A DNA stretch of 64,000 nt from Deroplatys truncata (GCA_030765065.1 CM060978.1:110231192-110295191), one strand, 5' to 3'; counted from the first letter of the stretch, positions 35,006 through 46,849 are shown. The notes: a model not told the origin generated them from the letters alone. A program made the numbers and translations.

Positions 35006-35885
35006 AAGATAGATCATAAGGCATTCTAACAAAGAGAAGACATTTCCTTTGCAAATACGGGTTACGACATGCTAAAAGGCGAGGCTAATCTCTACGTGAG
35101 AGGTTGCAGAAACATCTTAAAGCTCTGCCTTGAAAAACAAACCCAAGAGCCAAGATGAGAGATTCATCATAGAGAGGAAAGGGTAAACATTATCAGATTC
35201 ACATTGTAGCTCGTTCAAACACGTACATTTCCCATCCCAACCTTCGCGTAACAATTCTGCCTCGTGTTATCCTGCAAATCTTTCCTTTCTCTTACAGTTC
35301 TGTGTGATGTATATAATCAAATATATGTAATCTTCAACATAAAGAGTCGTTTCCTTGTGGCATTTAGGATGGAGGAAAATTGCGCATCGCTATACATCCT
35401 TGTCAGTGGAGAAATATCACTGTTTTTGTGATGCATTCATTTAAGGCAGAACGAATTGAACGCCATGGAGGTTCGTTAAATGTCCGAGCTTCAAAAGTAT
35501 TTATAGCCTTTAATTTGAAGGTGAAAATTTTCATGCATAGCACTCAAGTTATGACCCTCTGGGGAGTTTCAAATGGTCTATGTAAAATATACGAACACTA
35601 TTTTACAACAGCTGGGCGTCCCGTTCAAGCTATTACTCCTTGCAAACCACAGGAACCAGGTTCGATCCTACAGGCAACGAACGAATTTGAAACAGACAAA
35701 ACAGCCTTTATCCAGGTTTATCTTGGAAAATGAGCGCTTGTAATGGTAGGCATCTTGAGGTGAAAGAAAAAAATGAGTTCATAAAATGTACGCGCATGGA
35801 TTAAATTTCAGATGCATTTGTTTTATGGCTAAAATAATTTGACGGCATTAGTAAATTATTGTTATTATTATGTTATTATTATTAT

Positions 35886-35948
<63 letters not shown>

Positions 35949-36424
35949 CAGCAGTTGTTGTTCTTGTATTTATATTTTAAAAAGCAATTCTATAATCCCA
36001 ATTTTTTTATGTTGTCCATATGAATGTGTACCGACTACTTTCAAATCCCTCGAAAATGCTCTTTAAAATCTTATGAGATCTATTTCTTCTCCGTTTTCGC
36101 CGATAAGTGATTACTTTTTGGGAGTCTCTCTACATAAACTACTCCTAATTTTTCAGCGATTTCAACTAGGTTTAAAATAAGACAACTTCAAAGTCATATA
36201 TAACGAATACAGATCCAGAACGTTCACAGTAAATAACCGACATACATAATAAAATCAAAGACACGGCACAGGCGCTATATATCGGACTATAAAACCCTTC
36301 TTTGGACTAAGGGAAACGCAAACACACTGTTCTTTCCCAGCCTTTGTTTTGATGGTTTGCTTCTTATACCGTGATATATAAACGTGAAACGTTTCATGCA
36401 TGTTTTTTATTCGTTTTTTTTTTT
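35005..36424. other. Gene-free stretch
   Basis: No supported gene. A possible tRNA-like B box (AGGTTCGATCCTAC, near 35660) suggests a SINE remnant, but the A box and body are not convincing. It contains the AGT repeat listed separately. Confidence 0.35.
35858..35950 (+). repeat. (TTA)n(AGT)n microsatellite
   Basis: Imperfect TTATTA units pass into about 20 AGT units with one G substitution. Confidence 0.92.
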
Positions 36425-36640
36425 AGTTTAAGGACCTTTAGCCTGGTAGGGCATATAGAACGACGAATGAAATGGATGAAATGATGCTCAAATGAGGCCG
36501 GGGTCATAGACACTTGTCTTCTCAGAATAAGGAAAAAGCCCCGATAAAAGCCTTATCCGGGTAACTCACCATAACCGAGATTCGAATAGGGACCTCTTGA
36601 ATGTGTGCTACCCTCACACCACAGAGGTGGGCCCATGTGT
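36425..36640 (-). repeat. tRNA-derived SINE, reverse
   Basis: The minus-strand head GGGCCCACCTCTGTGGTGTG is followed by AGGGTAGCACACATTC and a B box in CCCTATTCGAATCTCGG. The body contains the AAGGTCCTTAAAC block and a T-rich left end (the A-rich tail). It matches no other copy in the window closely. Confidence 0.65.
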
Positions 36641-37044
36641 ATAAGAAGAAAAGATTATTTTGATTGCAATATGAGCAAACGAATTACTTTTACTGCTGAA
36701 CACAAGAAGATGATGTGTGTTCAGCAATGAGTGTAGTAACCCGGAAGTCCCGAATTCGAACTTTGGTTTGCTTGAGAAGTGTGGATGAGGGTTTTTCCGT
36801 CCGTCCATCCTCCATCCTTCATCCTTATTTTGGAAACAAATGTCAGGAATCACTCAGCTTTTTGGACCTTGGACTCTTGTGGACACTCAGTTAATTATAG
36901 CTTCAATAGTTTGTCGTGTGAATGTGTGTATGTGAGTGTGTGTGCGTGCGTGCGTGTGTACGCGGGGGAGTACGAAGGGCGGCTAGAACTGATGGCGGCA
37001 AGCACAGAGCAGCGAGACCCCTAACTTCTCCATATTGAACAACC

Positions 37045-37290
37045 CTGACTATCTCAGGGAACAGTTCTTCTCAAAGCACATCCACCGCAAACGCCACAAA
37101 CTACCGTCCACCGCGCCTAACCCTGCTACTCTGCAAGCTGAAAGAAAACGAAACGAGAGGAGTTGAGGGACAGAAAATTCGTGGCAGTATATAATCCACC
37201 CCAACAATCGTCTACAACGAAAAACACGAGGAAAAGTTAAGGTCAGGCCCAACACGGATCAAACCCGGGACCTCTCGAATGCATCAGACG
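37045..37290 (-). repeat. SINE2-related copy, reverse
   Basis: The minus strand has a head remnant with GCATTCGAGAGGTCCCGGG and a B box in GGTTTGATCCGTG, then a body with CGTTTTCTTTCAGCTTGC. Its left part is poorly matched. The right end meets a family A copy at about 37295. Confidence 0.6.
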
Positions 37291-37294
37291 CTAC

Positions 37295-37852
37295 CTTCAT
37301 GAAAAAAAGGGCCCCTATTTTTTTCTCAGAAACGGCTCTAACAATGTTGGTTAATGCCATAGGTGTGTTTGAGAACTAAAGAGTAAATTACATATCTTGA
37401 ATTTCCTTTAAATGGCATTTGAAGTGCTTTTCATTTTGACTGAATTTTGCATAATGTTGTGTAACTGGTAAACCATAAAAGACAGGAAAAAACTTACTGC
37501 AAGAAAAATATGGAGCTCATTAAAACACACCATTTGTGTCTTTTTTAAATATTCCAAGTTGTATGTTTGCATTTTACTAAGTATAAATGCATCATCTAAG
37601 GAGCATATTTGAAAGTTTGGGATTATTATTTTTACTTTTCCTTCGCAAGAGCTCTTTACTAGGACTTGTGATACAAGCATTAACATGTTAACTAAGAACT
37701 TACAGCTTAATTTGAAATCCTTTATAGGAAAAACTAAATCTTGAATAAGGCAATGAGGATAGCTCGACCATATGTTATATGATTATTACATTATCTATAT
37801 AAGGCACGATTCGTAATGTGTAGAGAACTCTATATGAATCTATCACATCAGC
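37295..37852 (-). repeat. Family A repeat, copy A11, 3' part lost
   Basis: A reverse copy starting inside the element at TTCTCAGAAACGGCTCTAAC. The reverse-head remnant (TAGAGAACTCTATATGAATC then TATCACATCAGC) closes it. The tail third is absent; a SINE occupies its place. Confidence 0.7.
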
Positions 37853-38633
37853 TTTTCTTCTATGGAGGAAATGTGTAGCTCTGTTGCACATTGTCAATTA
37901 AGCACTACAAATATTTAAGGAGTTAAACTGAAACTGGTTAATATTAGAATGACTCGACATCTTGCTAATGGAGTTCTTTAATTGTGTTCTAAAATCATAT
38001 ATTAAACCCCATTTACTACAACATTACGCAGAAACCTTCTCGGTGCACCTACATTTATGACATTCAACGGCTATAAATAGAATGCACAAATTATTAAAAT
38101 TTACTTTATAATAAAACTTTATAACAATACATTTGACTTTCCGAATTTTGCTTTTTCCTCTGAGAATACATTTTCTTTCTGTGTTCTTGTCTAAGTTTTC
38201 AGTAATGAAGTAAACGATAAAGTAGATGAGCAGTAAGTAAAAAATCCCAAATATGTGCTAAAAATGCTAAACTGAATAACTTTGGTTGATTAAAACGTAT
38301 TTGAATACCATCTTAAACGCTTTGATTCAAGTACCGAAATGAGTAGAGCGTATATTTATGCCTAGTTCTCTATTAAAGTGTGGGAATTATTAACAACAAC
38401 AACAACTGGAAAAGTAGATTGAAATTTGGAGTCTTTAAAAAATTACTTCAAACATTAAAGAGCAATAAATTTAATATTCTAGTTACGATAAAATAGAAGC
38501 ACCATGTTTAGCACGATTAAATGGATTTTGTATTTAATTTTTGTCGCATATACTTATGTAGAATTTTTTATCGTCTTAATAAAAGTAACGTCGTCTTAAT
38601 ATTGGAACAGGAATTTTTAAGGTAGCTATAGTA
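37853..38633. other. No gene seen
   Basis: AT-rich without supported features. Confidence 0.4.
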
Positions 38634-39670
38634 TAGGGTGAGCCAAAAGACTCCCAACCGCCTGCGCGTTGTTTTTCCTGTCCGCGTCATCGGCGCTCGT
38701 TGCCCTCTGCCGCTAACATAGAAAGGCGCGGATGAAGCCATGCAACATTTTTAAAACTATTTTTAAAGGCTTTACTTACCAACGTTATGAAACGAAATGC
38801 TGAAACTGGCCACCGTCGTTGTCCATACATTTTTGGCACCTCTTTAGGAAACTATCCATCATGGAGTTTTTGGGGGGAATTTTCCAAACGATGACCTATG
38901 TTGTCTAATGTTTCTTCGGTAAGAACCGAATGTCGTCTTTTAGCCTGAACACTTCCTGTGGCCTGAAATTTACTGTAAAGTTCATGGATTGTTGTACGGC
39001 CTGGAACTTTTACACCTGGAAATCGTACTTTCACTTGGCGAGCTGACCCAGCTATCACATACGAATCATAAATAAATACACGCTGTGCAGTAGAAAACAT
39101 ATACTGAGCCGTAATATACTTTGTGATTAAGTACAGAACAAACTAATAAATAACTGGTAATAACTGAACCACATCACATCACCGTCAACTCAAAACTGGA
39201 CTTCGCACTGCACAGCAAAACCTCAACAGCGCGACTTTGTTTATAGCAGCAGTGCGTTATCATGTTTTTATCATATTTTCACACGCCAAGTGGAAAAACA
39301 CCGCGCAGCCGGTAATATTGTTCATAAAATACCTCTCCGGGGTAACTTAAAACATAAAGTGTATAAGACAAACCCACACACCCTGGAAGAATTAAAACAA
39401 AATATCCGCCAGGAAATTTCTCAGTGTGAACTACGGCGAGTGATCTATAGTTTCCTAAAGAGGTGCTAACAATTTATGGACAACGATGGTGGCCAGTTTC
39501 AGCATTTCCTTTCGTAAAGTTGGTAAGTAAAGCCTTTAAAAGTATTTTTAAAAATGTTGCATGGTTTCATTCGCTACTTTCTGTGTTAGCGGCAGACGGC
39601 AACGAGCGCCGAGGATGCGGGTAGGAAAAACACCGCGCAGACGGTTCGGAGTCTTTTGGCTCACTCTGTA
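38634..39670. mobile_element. Composite mariner-superfamily element with inverted termini
   Basis: The outer ends are inverted repeats: GGGTGAGCCAAAAGACTCCC near 38636 and GGAGTCTTTTGGCTCACTC near 39650-39668, each beside a TA dinucleotide, the target of this superfamily. Inside, order and orientation are scrambled. The left part holds the last codons of the transposase, then jumps to a reverse N-terminal segment (39100-38852) and its upstream region up to a second, truncated terminus near 39290-39312. The right part (39340-39480) is a forward C-terminal segment, NPHTLEELKQNIRQEIS. The right arm also matches 34605-34850. Confidence 0.78.
38852..39100 (-). pseudogene. Mariner-superfamily transposase N-terminal fragment
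   Basis: An 82-codon minus-strand frame begins MFSTAQRVFIYDSYV and contains PGVKVPGRTTIHELYSKFQA, then TGSVQAKRRHSVLTEETLDN. It is the N-terminal DNA-binding half of an insect mariner-like transposase: a helix-turn-helix region ending in the TGSV...R linker. At its end the frame reads through LENSPQKLHDG directly into the last bases of the gene; the catalytic core (all of D, D and D/E) is deleted. The start is the family's usual M-x-S/T-x-x-Q-R. It is most likely dead, although the binding domain is intact. Confidence 0.8.
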
Positions 39671-39707
39671 TTAGACATTAGGATATATATCTGACTCATC
39701 GCTCTTA

Positions 39708-40188
39708 GGTATACGTTATACAATGGAGGGGGACGCCCTGCGACCCACATAGACTTATTGTGGCTACCATCCCCCAGAAGGAAGGGATGAAGTCAAGAAA
39801 CCACATACCACAGAGACGCACGGTTCCAGGCTCGAAGATCCATCCCACTGCTGAAGCTGTCTAGAGAGGGCGATGAACGACCCATCGACCAAGCAGCCCT
39901 CTGATGTCCACGAGGAGTATTCTTTCCCTTGAGCAAGCATCTGCACCTCTATCCGCATCGCCATACGCCATGAAACCTAGCAGCACACCTGAGAGATATA
40001 AAGGAATCGGAATGAAAGGGAAATGATGGAAACAAAATTGTGGTAGACGAGAAACCATCCCAGCATTCATCTACCGATCAGGGAAAACCACGAAAACGCC
40101 AAGGTCAGAATGGGCGGTCTTCGGAAACCGAGCCTGGGACCTCCGATAGCGAGCCTCATACGTTACCGTGGAGCCATGTCGGTCGGTT
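39708..40188 (-). repeat. SINE2-long copy with 12-base target duplication
   Basis: A 481-base reverse insertion flanked by TCATCGCTCTTA (39696-39707 and 40189-40200). The right end holds the tRNA-like head (minus strand: CATGGCTCCACGGTAACGTA then TGAGGCTCGCTATCGGAGG). The body includes the SINE2 segment around AACCATCCCAGCATTCATCT and about 250 further bases of GC-rich sequence not present in short SINE2. The open frames inside it are fortuitous. Confidence 0.85.
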
Positions 40189-40200
40189 TCATCGCTCTTA

Positions 40201-41249
40201 TAAACCAAGAGAATTCTTAGTCAATATTCAAGAAAATGTACCCAGAGAATGTAAACTACAAAAGAATGCACTAACTCTTGGAAATCAATGGCAGTAATGT
40301 CATCAGCAGACACATTCTATCAAACCGAGTAGTCCATCCTACTTTTAGTTTCTGGGTTACATTAAACACCGAGTTTTTGTGGTTTATCTAACAACCTTGA
40401 CTCAACATTTAACCGGCAAGCAATTGGGACATTTTCAAGATTCTAGCTGGAAATGCCCGTAGGTCTATAGCAAGGATGGCGAAAACGACTTCTTTCCGCG
40501 AATCACCAAATATGCAACACGCACTGCATCACTCAGCAGCATGTGGAAAAACAAACGGACGGTTGCAGAGAGGGAACGGCGCCTACGAATCAAAATGACT
40601 CGCGGCTCACGTTTTCGCCACCTCTGGTCTATGGAGTATGAAAGTAATTCCGACATATTCTCAATGTTTTGTGAAACCTAAATCCCACTGTTTGGACAAC
40701 AAGTGATGCTTTTATTTCTGTTCTACCTAAAATACTGCCACATATAGTTGTACCGTTTTAACCGTTAAGGTGAAATTTTGAAGACCATTTACATTTTATG
40801 CAATGCTATCACTATAAAAAGGTTGAGTTTATGTTCAAAATTATACGCAGCCGTTTATGGCACTTGTGTAAGGGTTACCTAGAAACACAGACTTAATGAA
40901 CCTTTTAAACGTATAACTAATAAATACATAAATAAGTAGATAAACAAATACACATGTAGGTCTTTATTTATTTACTAAATATGTACATGTTCCTATAAAA
41001 ATCCTTAAAAGCGAAAAAAATACTTACCTTTGTAAGTTATTCTAATGTTGTGATTGTAGAAATGTTATATAGTTGATAATCTTGGGTTTCCAATAGTATT
41101 TGTAAAATTCCTTTTTAGACAGCTGGCACTAAAAGTAGAGCTTTTAACACTAGCCACTCGTACTAAAATTTCAAAATAATTATACTGAGTGGAATAACAT
41201 TGTTAGCTCCCTGGATTCTTGCAATGGAAATTATATGTATATTAAGCGG
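40201..41249. other. Gene-free stretch
   Basis: No supported gene. The reverse frame at 40465-40656 is arginine- and serine-rich with no domain. Confidence 0.35.
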
Positions 41250-41335
41250 CAGCCAGTTCTAGTGGTTATGGTCGTTTAAGGGTTTGCTGTGGTATTACTT
41301 CCCATGGAACACTGCGGGTTCACTCCCTCCTCGGT
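41250..41335 (+). repeat. tRNA-like SINE head
   Basis: GCCAGTTCTAGTGGTTATGG (A-box-like) is followed about 47 bases later by GCGGGTTCACTCC (B-box-like). No body follows, because the next SINE starts 15 bases further on. Confidence 0.5.
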
Positions 41336-41350
41336 GTAAATATGTGAGTA

Positions 41351-41982
41351 GTAAGCGGGATATTCATGCGATAACGTCTGTGGCCTGCATTCGGGAGGTC
41401 CCGGATCCATTTTCGGGACTGTCCATCTAACTCATGGTCTTTTCGAGGGGAGTTTTCCCGGATCGTCATGCAAATGCTGGAATGGTTTCTCTCAGCCCCC
41501 GAATTTCCTGTCTCTCCATTTCGTCCCGTTCATCATTTCATTCTCCTTCCATTCTCCTACACCCCGTTTGGTCCGATTCACGGTGGAGGTGTCGCGGATG
41601 GTGTTTCGTGCGGCGTGGCAGGGAAAAAGGGTGCTCTCTGTGGAACTTTCTCCGTCCCTCCACTTTCTGCTGGTTGTCGGGGATAAACGGACCGTCCCTT
41701 CAGAGCGGGGTGTTGGATCCTCTGTATGGTGCAGGGGTCCGTGTCTGCCTGTCCGACACGGGGAGTCTTAATCTAGAAACTTAGGTACTTTGTCATTGGT
41801 GTGCCGCCACTCCTGGTTCCGGTCGCCCGGTATCTCCTCTCATCCCCCCCTCACCCGAGGCGCTCCCTTGTGGGGCAGAGGTAAATATCCTCACTGGAGC
41901 AGTACCGAGTCTCTTCCGATAATCAGGAAAAAAGCCCTTGGGGATGTAAGTCCTACAAAGAGGAGGATAATCTGATGAAAGA
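41351..41982 (+). repeat. SINE2-long copy, 632 bases
   Basis: Flanked by imperfect 15-base repeats GTAAATATGTGAGTA (41336-41350) and GTAAATATAAGAGTA (41983-41997). It starts with a SINE2 head (GCGATAACGTCTGTGGCCTG, then GCATTCGGGAGGTCCCGG) and ends with the SINE2 3' end (GGATGTAAGTCCTACAAAGA). Between them lie about 350 bases of GC-rich sequence (41560-41900). Frames of up to 116 codons run through it, but codon content and context do not suggest a gene. Confidence 0.85.
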
Positions 41983-42047
41983 AGTAAATATAAGAGTATG
42001 AGTGTGTAAAACCTAAACGAAAAGAATAACAAAACAGAAGCAAAAGC

Positions 42048-42568
42048 TCCATGTGTTGTATTCACATACCGTTTATATTTATATATTATCTATTATACAC
42101 TATTCTTAGAAGAGCTTACTTTTCTATAACTTGTTAATCCAGAGAGACGTTTGGAGAAATGGTTTCATTACACATTTGTTGTAGCTACAATGGGAATGCA
42201 GGAGGTCCAAGCTACAATCTAATCCTTAAACATTAAGTCGCTATATGCAAGCTTTGTAATTCCATATCTACAGAAATCACGCGAAACAAAAGAACTCTTG
42301 ACTTAGCTCTTCAAAAATTTTAAAACATTCAAACCAATAGCAACGAATATATATTTCTTACGTTTTACCAGTTATTAAAATCATACAACATTCATTCCGA
42401 AAGAAGAGGACATACATTTTATTCATTCAAATATATTAAACATTTACTAGTTTAATCAAAATAGTTTATTTTGTTTAAATTCTCATCGCATACGATGTAA
42501 AAGTACCAAGTTTGGCATGTATCACACATTTAACTTTGAGTTATGCTGTTCACACACGCACACACAGC
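42048..42568 (+). repeat. Family A repeat, copy A12, tail missing
   Basis: Forward head (ATGTGTTGTATTCACATACC) through AACTTTGAGTTATGCTGTTC and the CA tract at about 42550-42567. The last 150 bases of the element are absent. Confidence 0.65.
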
Positions 42569-43140
42569 AATATACTGAAGGTCGTTTGCAATGTGATACT
42601 TTTTTTCTTTCGCTTTATCGTTTGCGGGGAAGAATTTGGAAGTGGTGCTAACGAGTAGCACTTTGCGAATACAATTTCAAATTCACGCAGCTGTGTGCTT
42701 TCTGGAGCTTGAAATATCAGAAGTAAACTGAAGCAGTGTTGTGTACTGCTGCAAGCCCAGCCAGGTTTGTACATGCAATTAGCAAGCAGAAATGATACTC
42801 TTGCAGGCGAGGTATAGCTCGCAGACATGGGAGAGAGGTTTAGCGGCTGGGCGCTAATTTGTTACAACAAGAAGAGGACTTGCTAATGCGAGAAGCACAC
42901 ACGGAAAAAAGTTGCGGAATGGCACCGAGTTATCCACGCACACATGGCATAGGTAGCAAGGAATTCCTGGCATTCTCTGCTTTACCACCTACTCCTACAC
43001 GCCACAATTCATATTTGCTTCGGCATTAAAACTTATTTAGTTATTTTAATCAAATTCAATAGCTCTAAAATCGAGGGGCGCCTTTCGGTGGCATGAGTGA
43101 TTCACAGGGGAGGGACAGAAACTTACCCAGAAGAAGAAGC
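42569..43140. other. Unassigned stretch between two family A copies
   Basis: GC-richer than its flanks, with no coding, tRNA-like or terminal-repeat signal that I can support. Confidence 0.4.
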
Positions 43141-44563
43141 CTGACGGATTACATTCATATCACTTCCTCTAACCATTCTTCATAAGTATTCTTTCAAAAG
43201 CATATTATTTATTTTCTATCTACTTCATGTTAATTGAGTAAACGTTTATAAAATTATACAATTACCAGGCATATGAATTTCTAAGCATTAAAGCCAGGAC
43301 GGAAGGAAATAAGGTTGTATTGTCACTTACCACAGGCAGGGACATCTCGGTAACAAACCACCCTCCATCCCTCTTACAGTCTTTTGGCGATTGTAGACAA
43401 CACTCGGATGAATTTTTACCTGCCTGTCAGTGAACTTGGCTTCTTTGATTTTGTAGTATTCGTAGTGATTATGGTTTGAGTGTAGATAACTTTAAACCAA
43501 CTGCTTAAGAATTCCTACTCCTGGTTGCTGTAGGTGCAAGGGAGATACAGGAGAGTGAAATAATAAAAAGCAGTTTACTATATGCTGGCTTTGAAATTCC
43601 ACTCTTTACGTGACTACGAGAAAGAGTGAGAAACGAATGGCAAATTTAGTTCTTCAAAAACGTATAAAATATTTGACAATGCAATCCATTATCAAGGAAA
43701 TTCTTAGCAACTTCATCGGCATAAATTGTCAGTGTTTAATAAGGTCTACATTTGTCGCGTAATAATTATTTTCTCTCTCTTGTGGTTTACCAGTTATACA
43801 AAATTATACAAAACTCATTCAAATAAAGAGGACTTCACAGGTTATACCCAGAAAAGTCAACATAAAGATATCTTACACATGTATTTTAATAATAAAAAAA
43901 AGGTCGTCGTTTCTAAAGCTCCCCATAAGGCTTCAGGGGATACCTCATTCCACCAAGCGATGACTGGACCCATTTCTAAAGTGGAGGTACCCAGCGGGTG
44001 GAATCCATTGCCCCCGCTGGTAGGGTAGTGAGGATGGCGGTGAAATGAGAGAACCTACAGCTTTTACCGTGGACTCCGAACAACGTTGGGCCTTGGGATA
44101 CTTCATATGAGCAAGTCACAGGTGAAGGCGTGGATAGGGTCGACTTAAAGTTGCCACCCCAGAGCCGGGAAACGAACCCCGAACCTCAGTACGAGAGCCG
44201 GAAATGAATGCACTGCGCTACCCTGCGCTCTTAATCAAGCAAGTTAAAAACCAGTTTTGAGTGAATCAGAAAAAACGAAAAATGTTCCGTATAAATGGTA
44301 GTTTGGGATTAACGGATTTTGTTGGAACTTTTTGTATCGCATCTTTAGATGATCTCGAACTTAAATACGAACTTTGGTATTTATTAGACATTTGAGGTAT
44401 AGTTATGTTAACAGACAACACATGCGCGCGTTTATCTGAGCTACAATTGCACTTCTTGGGTTCAGGGGACCTCAAAACATGTATTTACGATTAAATCTTG
44501 ATATATAATATTCGTGTGATGTTCTTGTTATCATATATAATACTTCCCCGCTTACTATACGTA
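43141..44563 (+). repeat. Family A repeat, copy A13, split by a SINE
   Basis: A forward copy with head TTACATTCATATCACTTCC, the centre AATTGTCAGTGTTTAATAAG, and AGAGGACTTCACAGGTTATA. It is broken at 43891-44230 by a SINE and resumes with TTAATCAAGC. The tail is GACCTCAAAACATGTATTT then CGCTTACTATACGTA. Confidence 0.75.
43891..44230 (-). repeat. tRNA-derived SINE inserted in A13
   Basis: Reverse SINE of about 340 bases between direct repeats TTAAT (43886-43890 and 44231-44235). The minus-strand head is GAGCGCAGGGTAGCGCAGTG, followed by a B box in GGGGTTCGTTTCCCGG. The GC-rich body (AGTGGAGGTACCCAGCGGG) is unlike SINE1 and SINE2, so it is a separate family. Confidence 0.75.
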
Positions 44564-44888
44564 AATGGTTGCAACTCAAAACGTTAACATCCTCGTACTA
44601 GTAACATTTTCGATAATGAGATGCACAGAAGTTACAACTCAACTTTAGAAGTGTTATTATTATCATATCAAATAAAGTCTTGAAAACACAAGTCCTTTCT
44701 TCCTGACACTATTGCGTTTGAGTATGTGTTAAAACGCTTTCAAACATCTTAAGAGTTCGAAATAATCTGTAGAAGGATAGTCATCTCTCAAAACACACTT
44801 TTAGAGCTGTAACCTTTCATTCCTCAGCAAATCAATTCTGATTTGAATAAAATCCCCCAATGAATACGCTTGATTTTTCAACACATGC

Positions 44889-44891
<3 letters not shown>

Positions 44892-44920
<29 letters not shown>
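44892..44920 (+). repeat. (CT)n microsatellite
   Basis: About 14 CT units. Confidence 0.9.
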
Positions 44921-44922
<2 letters not shown>

Positions 44923-45138
44923 TTCTCTTTCTTTCTTAAAAATGTTTGCTATAGGACAGATAAAATTCAACAAGCCTTTGACAATCCGAGAACAACGTAA
45001 AACAACTGTGATGAAAACAATGTATTGAAAATTCTGCTTCCTTCAACTGAAGGCTGCTGCACACAAATCTCACCAAGTCCATGGTATTAAAATAACAAAT
45101 ACAGACATAAATAAATAATTTTCACTAAAACAGATTCG

Positions 45139-45184
45139 TGCGCGCGCGCACACACATATACATACACACACACACACACACACA
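45139..45184 (+). repeat. (CG)n(CA)n microsatellite
   Basis: GCGCGC passes into CA units with two TA interruptions. Confidence 0.9.
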
Positions 45185-45812
45185 GAGGTATAATTGTTAT
45201 ATACTTCCTTTGACACATAACTGAATTCATAAGTAATAGATTAAAATTACAACACTTATCCCTATAAATAGACATAAAATGGTTTAAAACTTTGAGAGAT
45301 TAAATGTGGTGTAAATGATTTTAATCGCAGTAGTAAAAGAAATTGTATCTTGTGAAAGTAAAATATTGTCTAATTTTAAACACATTGCAGAAGTGGATGT
45401 ATTTTATTTATGCGTTTTTTTGGTAAATGTTGCTGATTTGTTTAACACATACACTCCTGTAAAATATAATTTCCACTAACTACTCGTTGTTAAAGGCTGT
45501 AACATAGAAAGTATGTTTACTCCATATAAGCATGAATTTCATCATTAGTTTTCGTTGCCTCCTTTCTTTGGATAGCATAATGTGATTAAAAGCAAAAGGG
45601 TGGTTGCTAAGAACACAAGAATTATTTTTTTTAGTCCCATTTATATCCCGCCTTTAACTACATTAGTCTTATCGGCGGCCTTTCATTTGGAACATATTAC
45701 TTATTGGCAATGGTGTTAACTCGTGTAACTCTTGTCGTTGGGTTTCTTGCACTTTTGGATTTCAATCATTAGATCTCAACACACACATTTACACTCTCAT
45801 TCATACTTCCAG

Positions 45813-45942
45813 ACTCTGGGGAGGATAGGCAATAATCTTGTCTAGAGAAAAATTCCCATCCCCCAGCCGGGAATCCAACCCGGTACCCCCTCGCACAGCA
45901 GTTATAGGTGCTCTACCGACTGAGCTAGGGGGGGCAGCCTAG
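45813..45942 (-). repeat. tRNA-derived SINE with a nearly intact tRNA fold
   Basis: The minus strand begins CCCCCCCTAGCTCAGTCGGT then AGAGCA. The D arm GCTC/GAGC pairs, the T arm CCGGG/CCCGG closes perfectly around a TTGGATT loop, and the acceptor stem pairs over five positions. The anticodon stem does not pair. The tRNA part continues directly into a short body (AAGATTATTGCCTATCCTCC) shared with 57686-57780, so it is a SINE rather than a tRNA gene. Confidence 0.8.
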
Positions 45943-46764
45943 AAGAGTTATTGTGCATTTAAATTCCAATGATATTTAAATTGATTTTAATTTCAACAGT
46001 CTAAATTATTTACATGTTGATTTAAATTGCTCTTCAGGCCAACACTTCCAGTTTGAAGCAAGAACTTCATATAGTTAATTTACTGATGTATGTTTACTTT
46101 TACATATGTGTTTCAATTTATTTTGTTTCAGACAGGTTATTCTATATTACCCGTAAACATAAGCGCCTCCGTAAAAACACCTGTAATAAATGTAAGAGGA
46201 AATACAAATAGTGCAGCTTACAGCGGAATGGGGGGGATCTTTATTGGGAAATGTATCGTATTCTTTCTTATTATGTCTGTTTTATCCTCCCCCTTCATTA
46301 ATTCAAATTTCATACTTTCTTTCATTTTGCCGACAGAGGATGATTCTGGTGGCATATCATGCTGTTCATCACGTCATTGAATTCACAGAGGGGTCCTTGT
46401 GGGCTAATTAAGCAAGCGAAATGTCTACTTCTAAACAAACACCCTTGTGTGGTGTTGAAAAGGCAGTGGGTTAATGATTCAAGGATGATGACGACAGCTC
46501 TATGGAAACGATAATCATCTTCGTTGCTGTTAGATGCGCTCGACTCGCTCTTTTAATACTTTCCTTTCTTATTTCTCCGTTCCTTTCTTATGCATTTTAT
46601 TTTGTTTTCATCTTCTTTATCATCACCATGGACTTATGCCTAGTCATTATGTAGCTTTTTCTTATAGTAATTATTTCTCCACGTGTTTTGTGGATAAAGT
46701 ATTGCAAAATTCAAACCAAAAAGACAGGAATACTATGGAAATAGTTCATGTCTATATATATGCT

Positions 46765-46774
46765 TGTGTGTGTA

Positions 46775-46822
<48 letters not shown>
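46765..46822 (+). repeat. (TG)n(AG)n compound microsatellite
   Basis: About 14 TG units, with a TA interruption, followed directly by about 15 AG units, as at 6445-6487. Confidence 0.95.
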
Positions 46823-46824
<2 letters not shown>

Positions 46825-46849
46825 TTACATTTTTTGTACGCTTTTGTTT

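Larger units (their letters stand above)
44564..46849. other. Gene-free stretch with SINE and microsatellites
   Basis: No supported gene. It holds three microsatellites and a tRNA-like SINE (listed separately). Frames at 46090-46411 start after a plausible 3' splice site (TTTTGTTTCAG at about 46120-46130) but show no conserved motif. Confidence 0.35.

Noticed and set aside
45850-45942. Functional tRNA gene
   Set aside because: The anticodon stem does not pair, and the sequence runs straight into a SINE body shared with another site.
46090-46411. Possible exons after AG splice-acceptor-like sites
   Set aside because: Two acceptor-like sites and short frames exist, but there is no conserved protein and no convincing donor.
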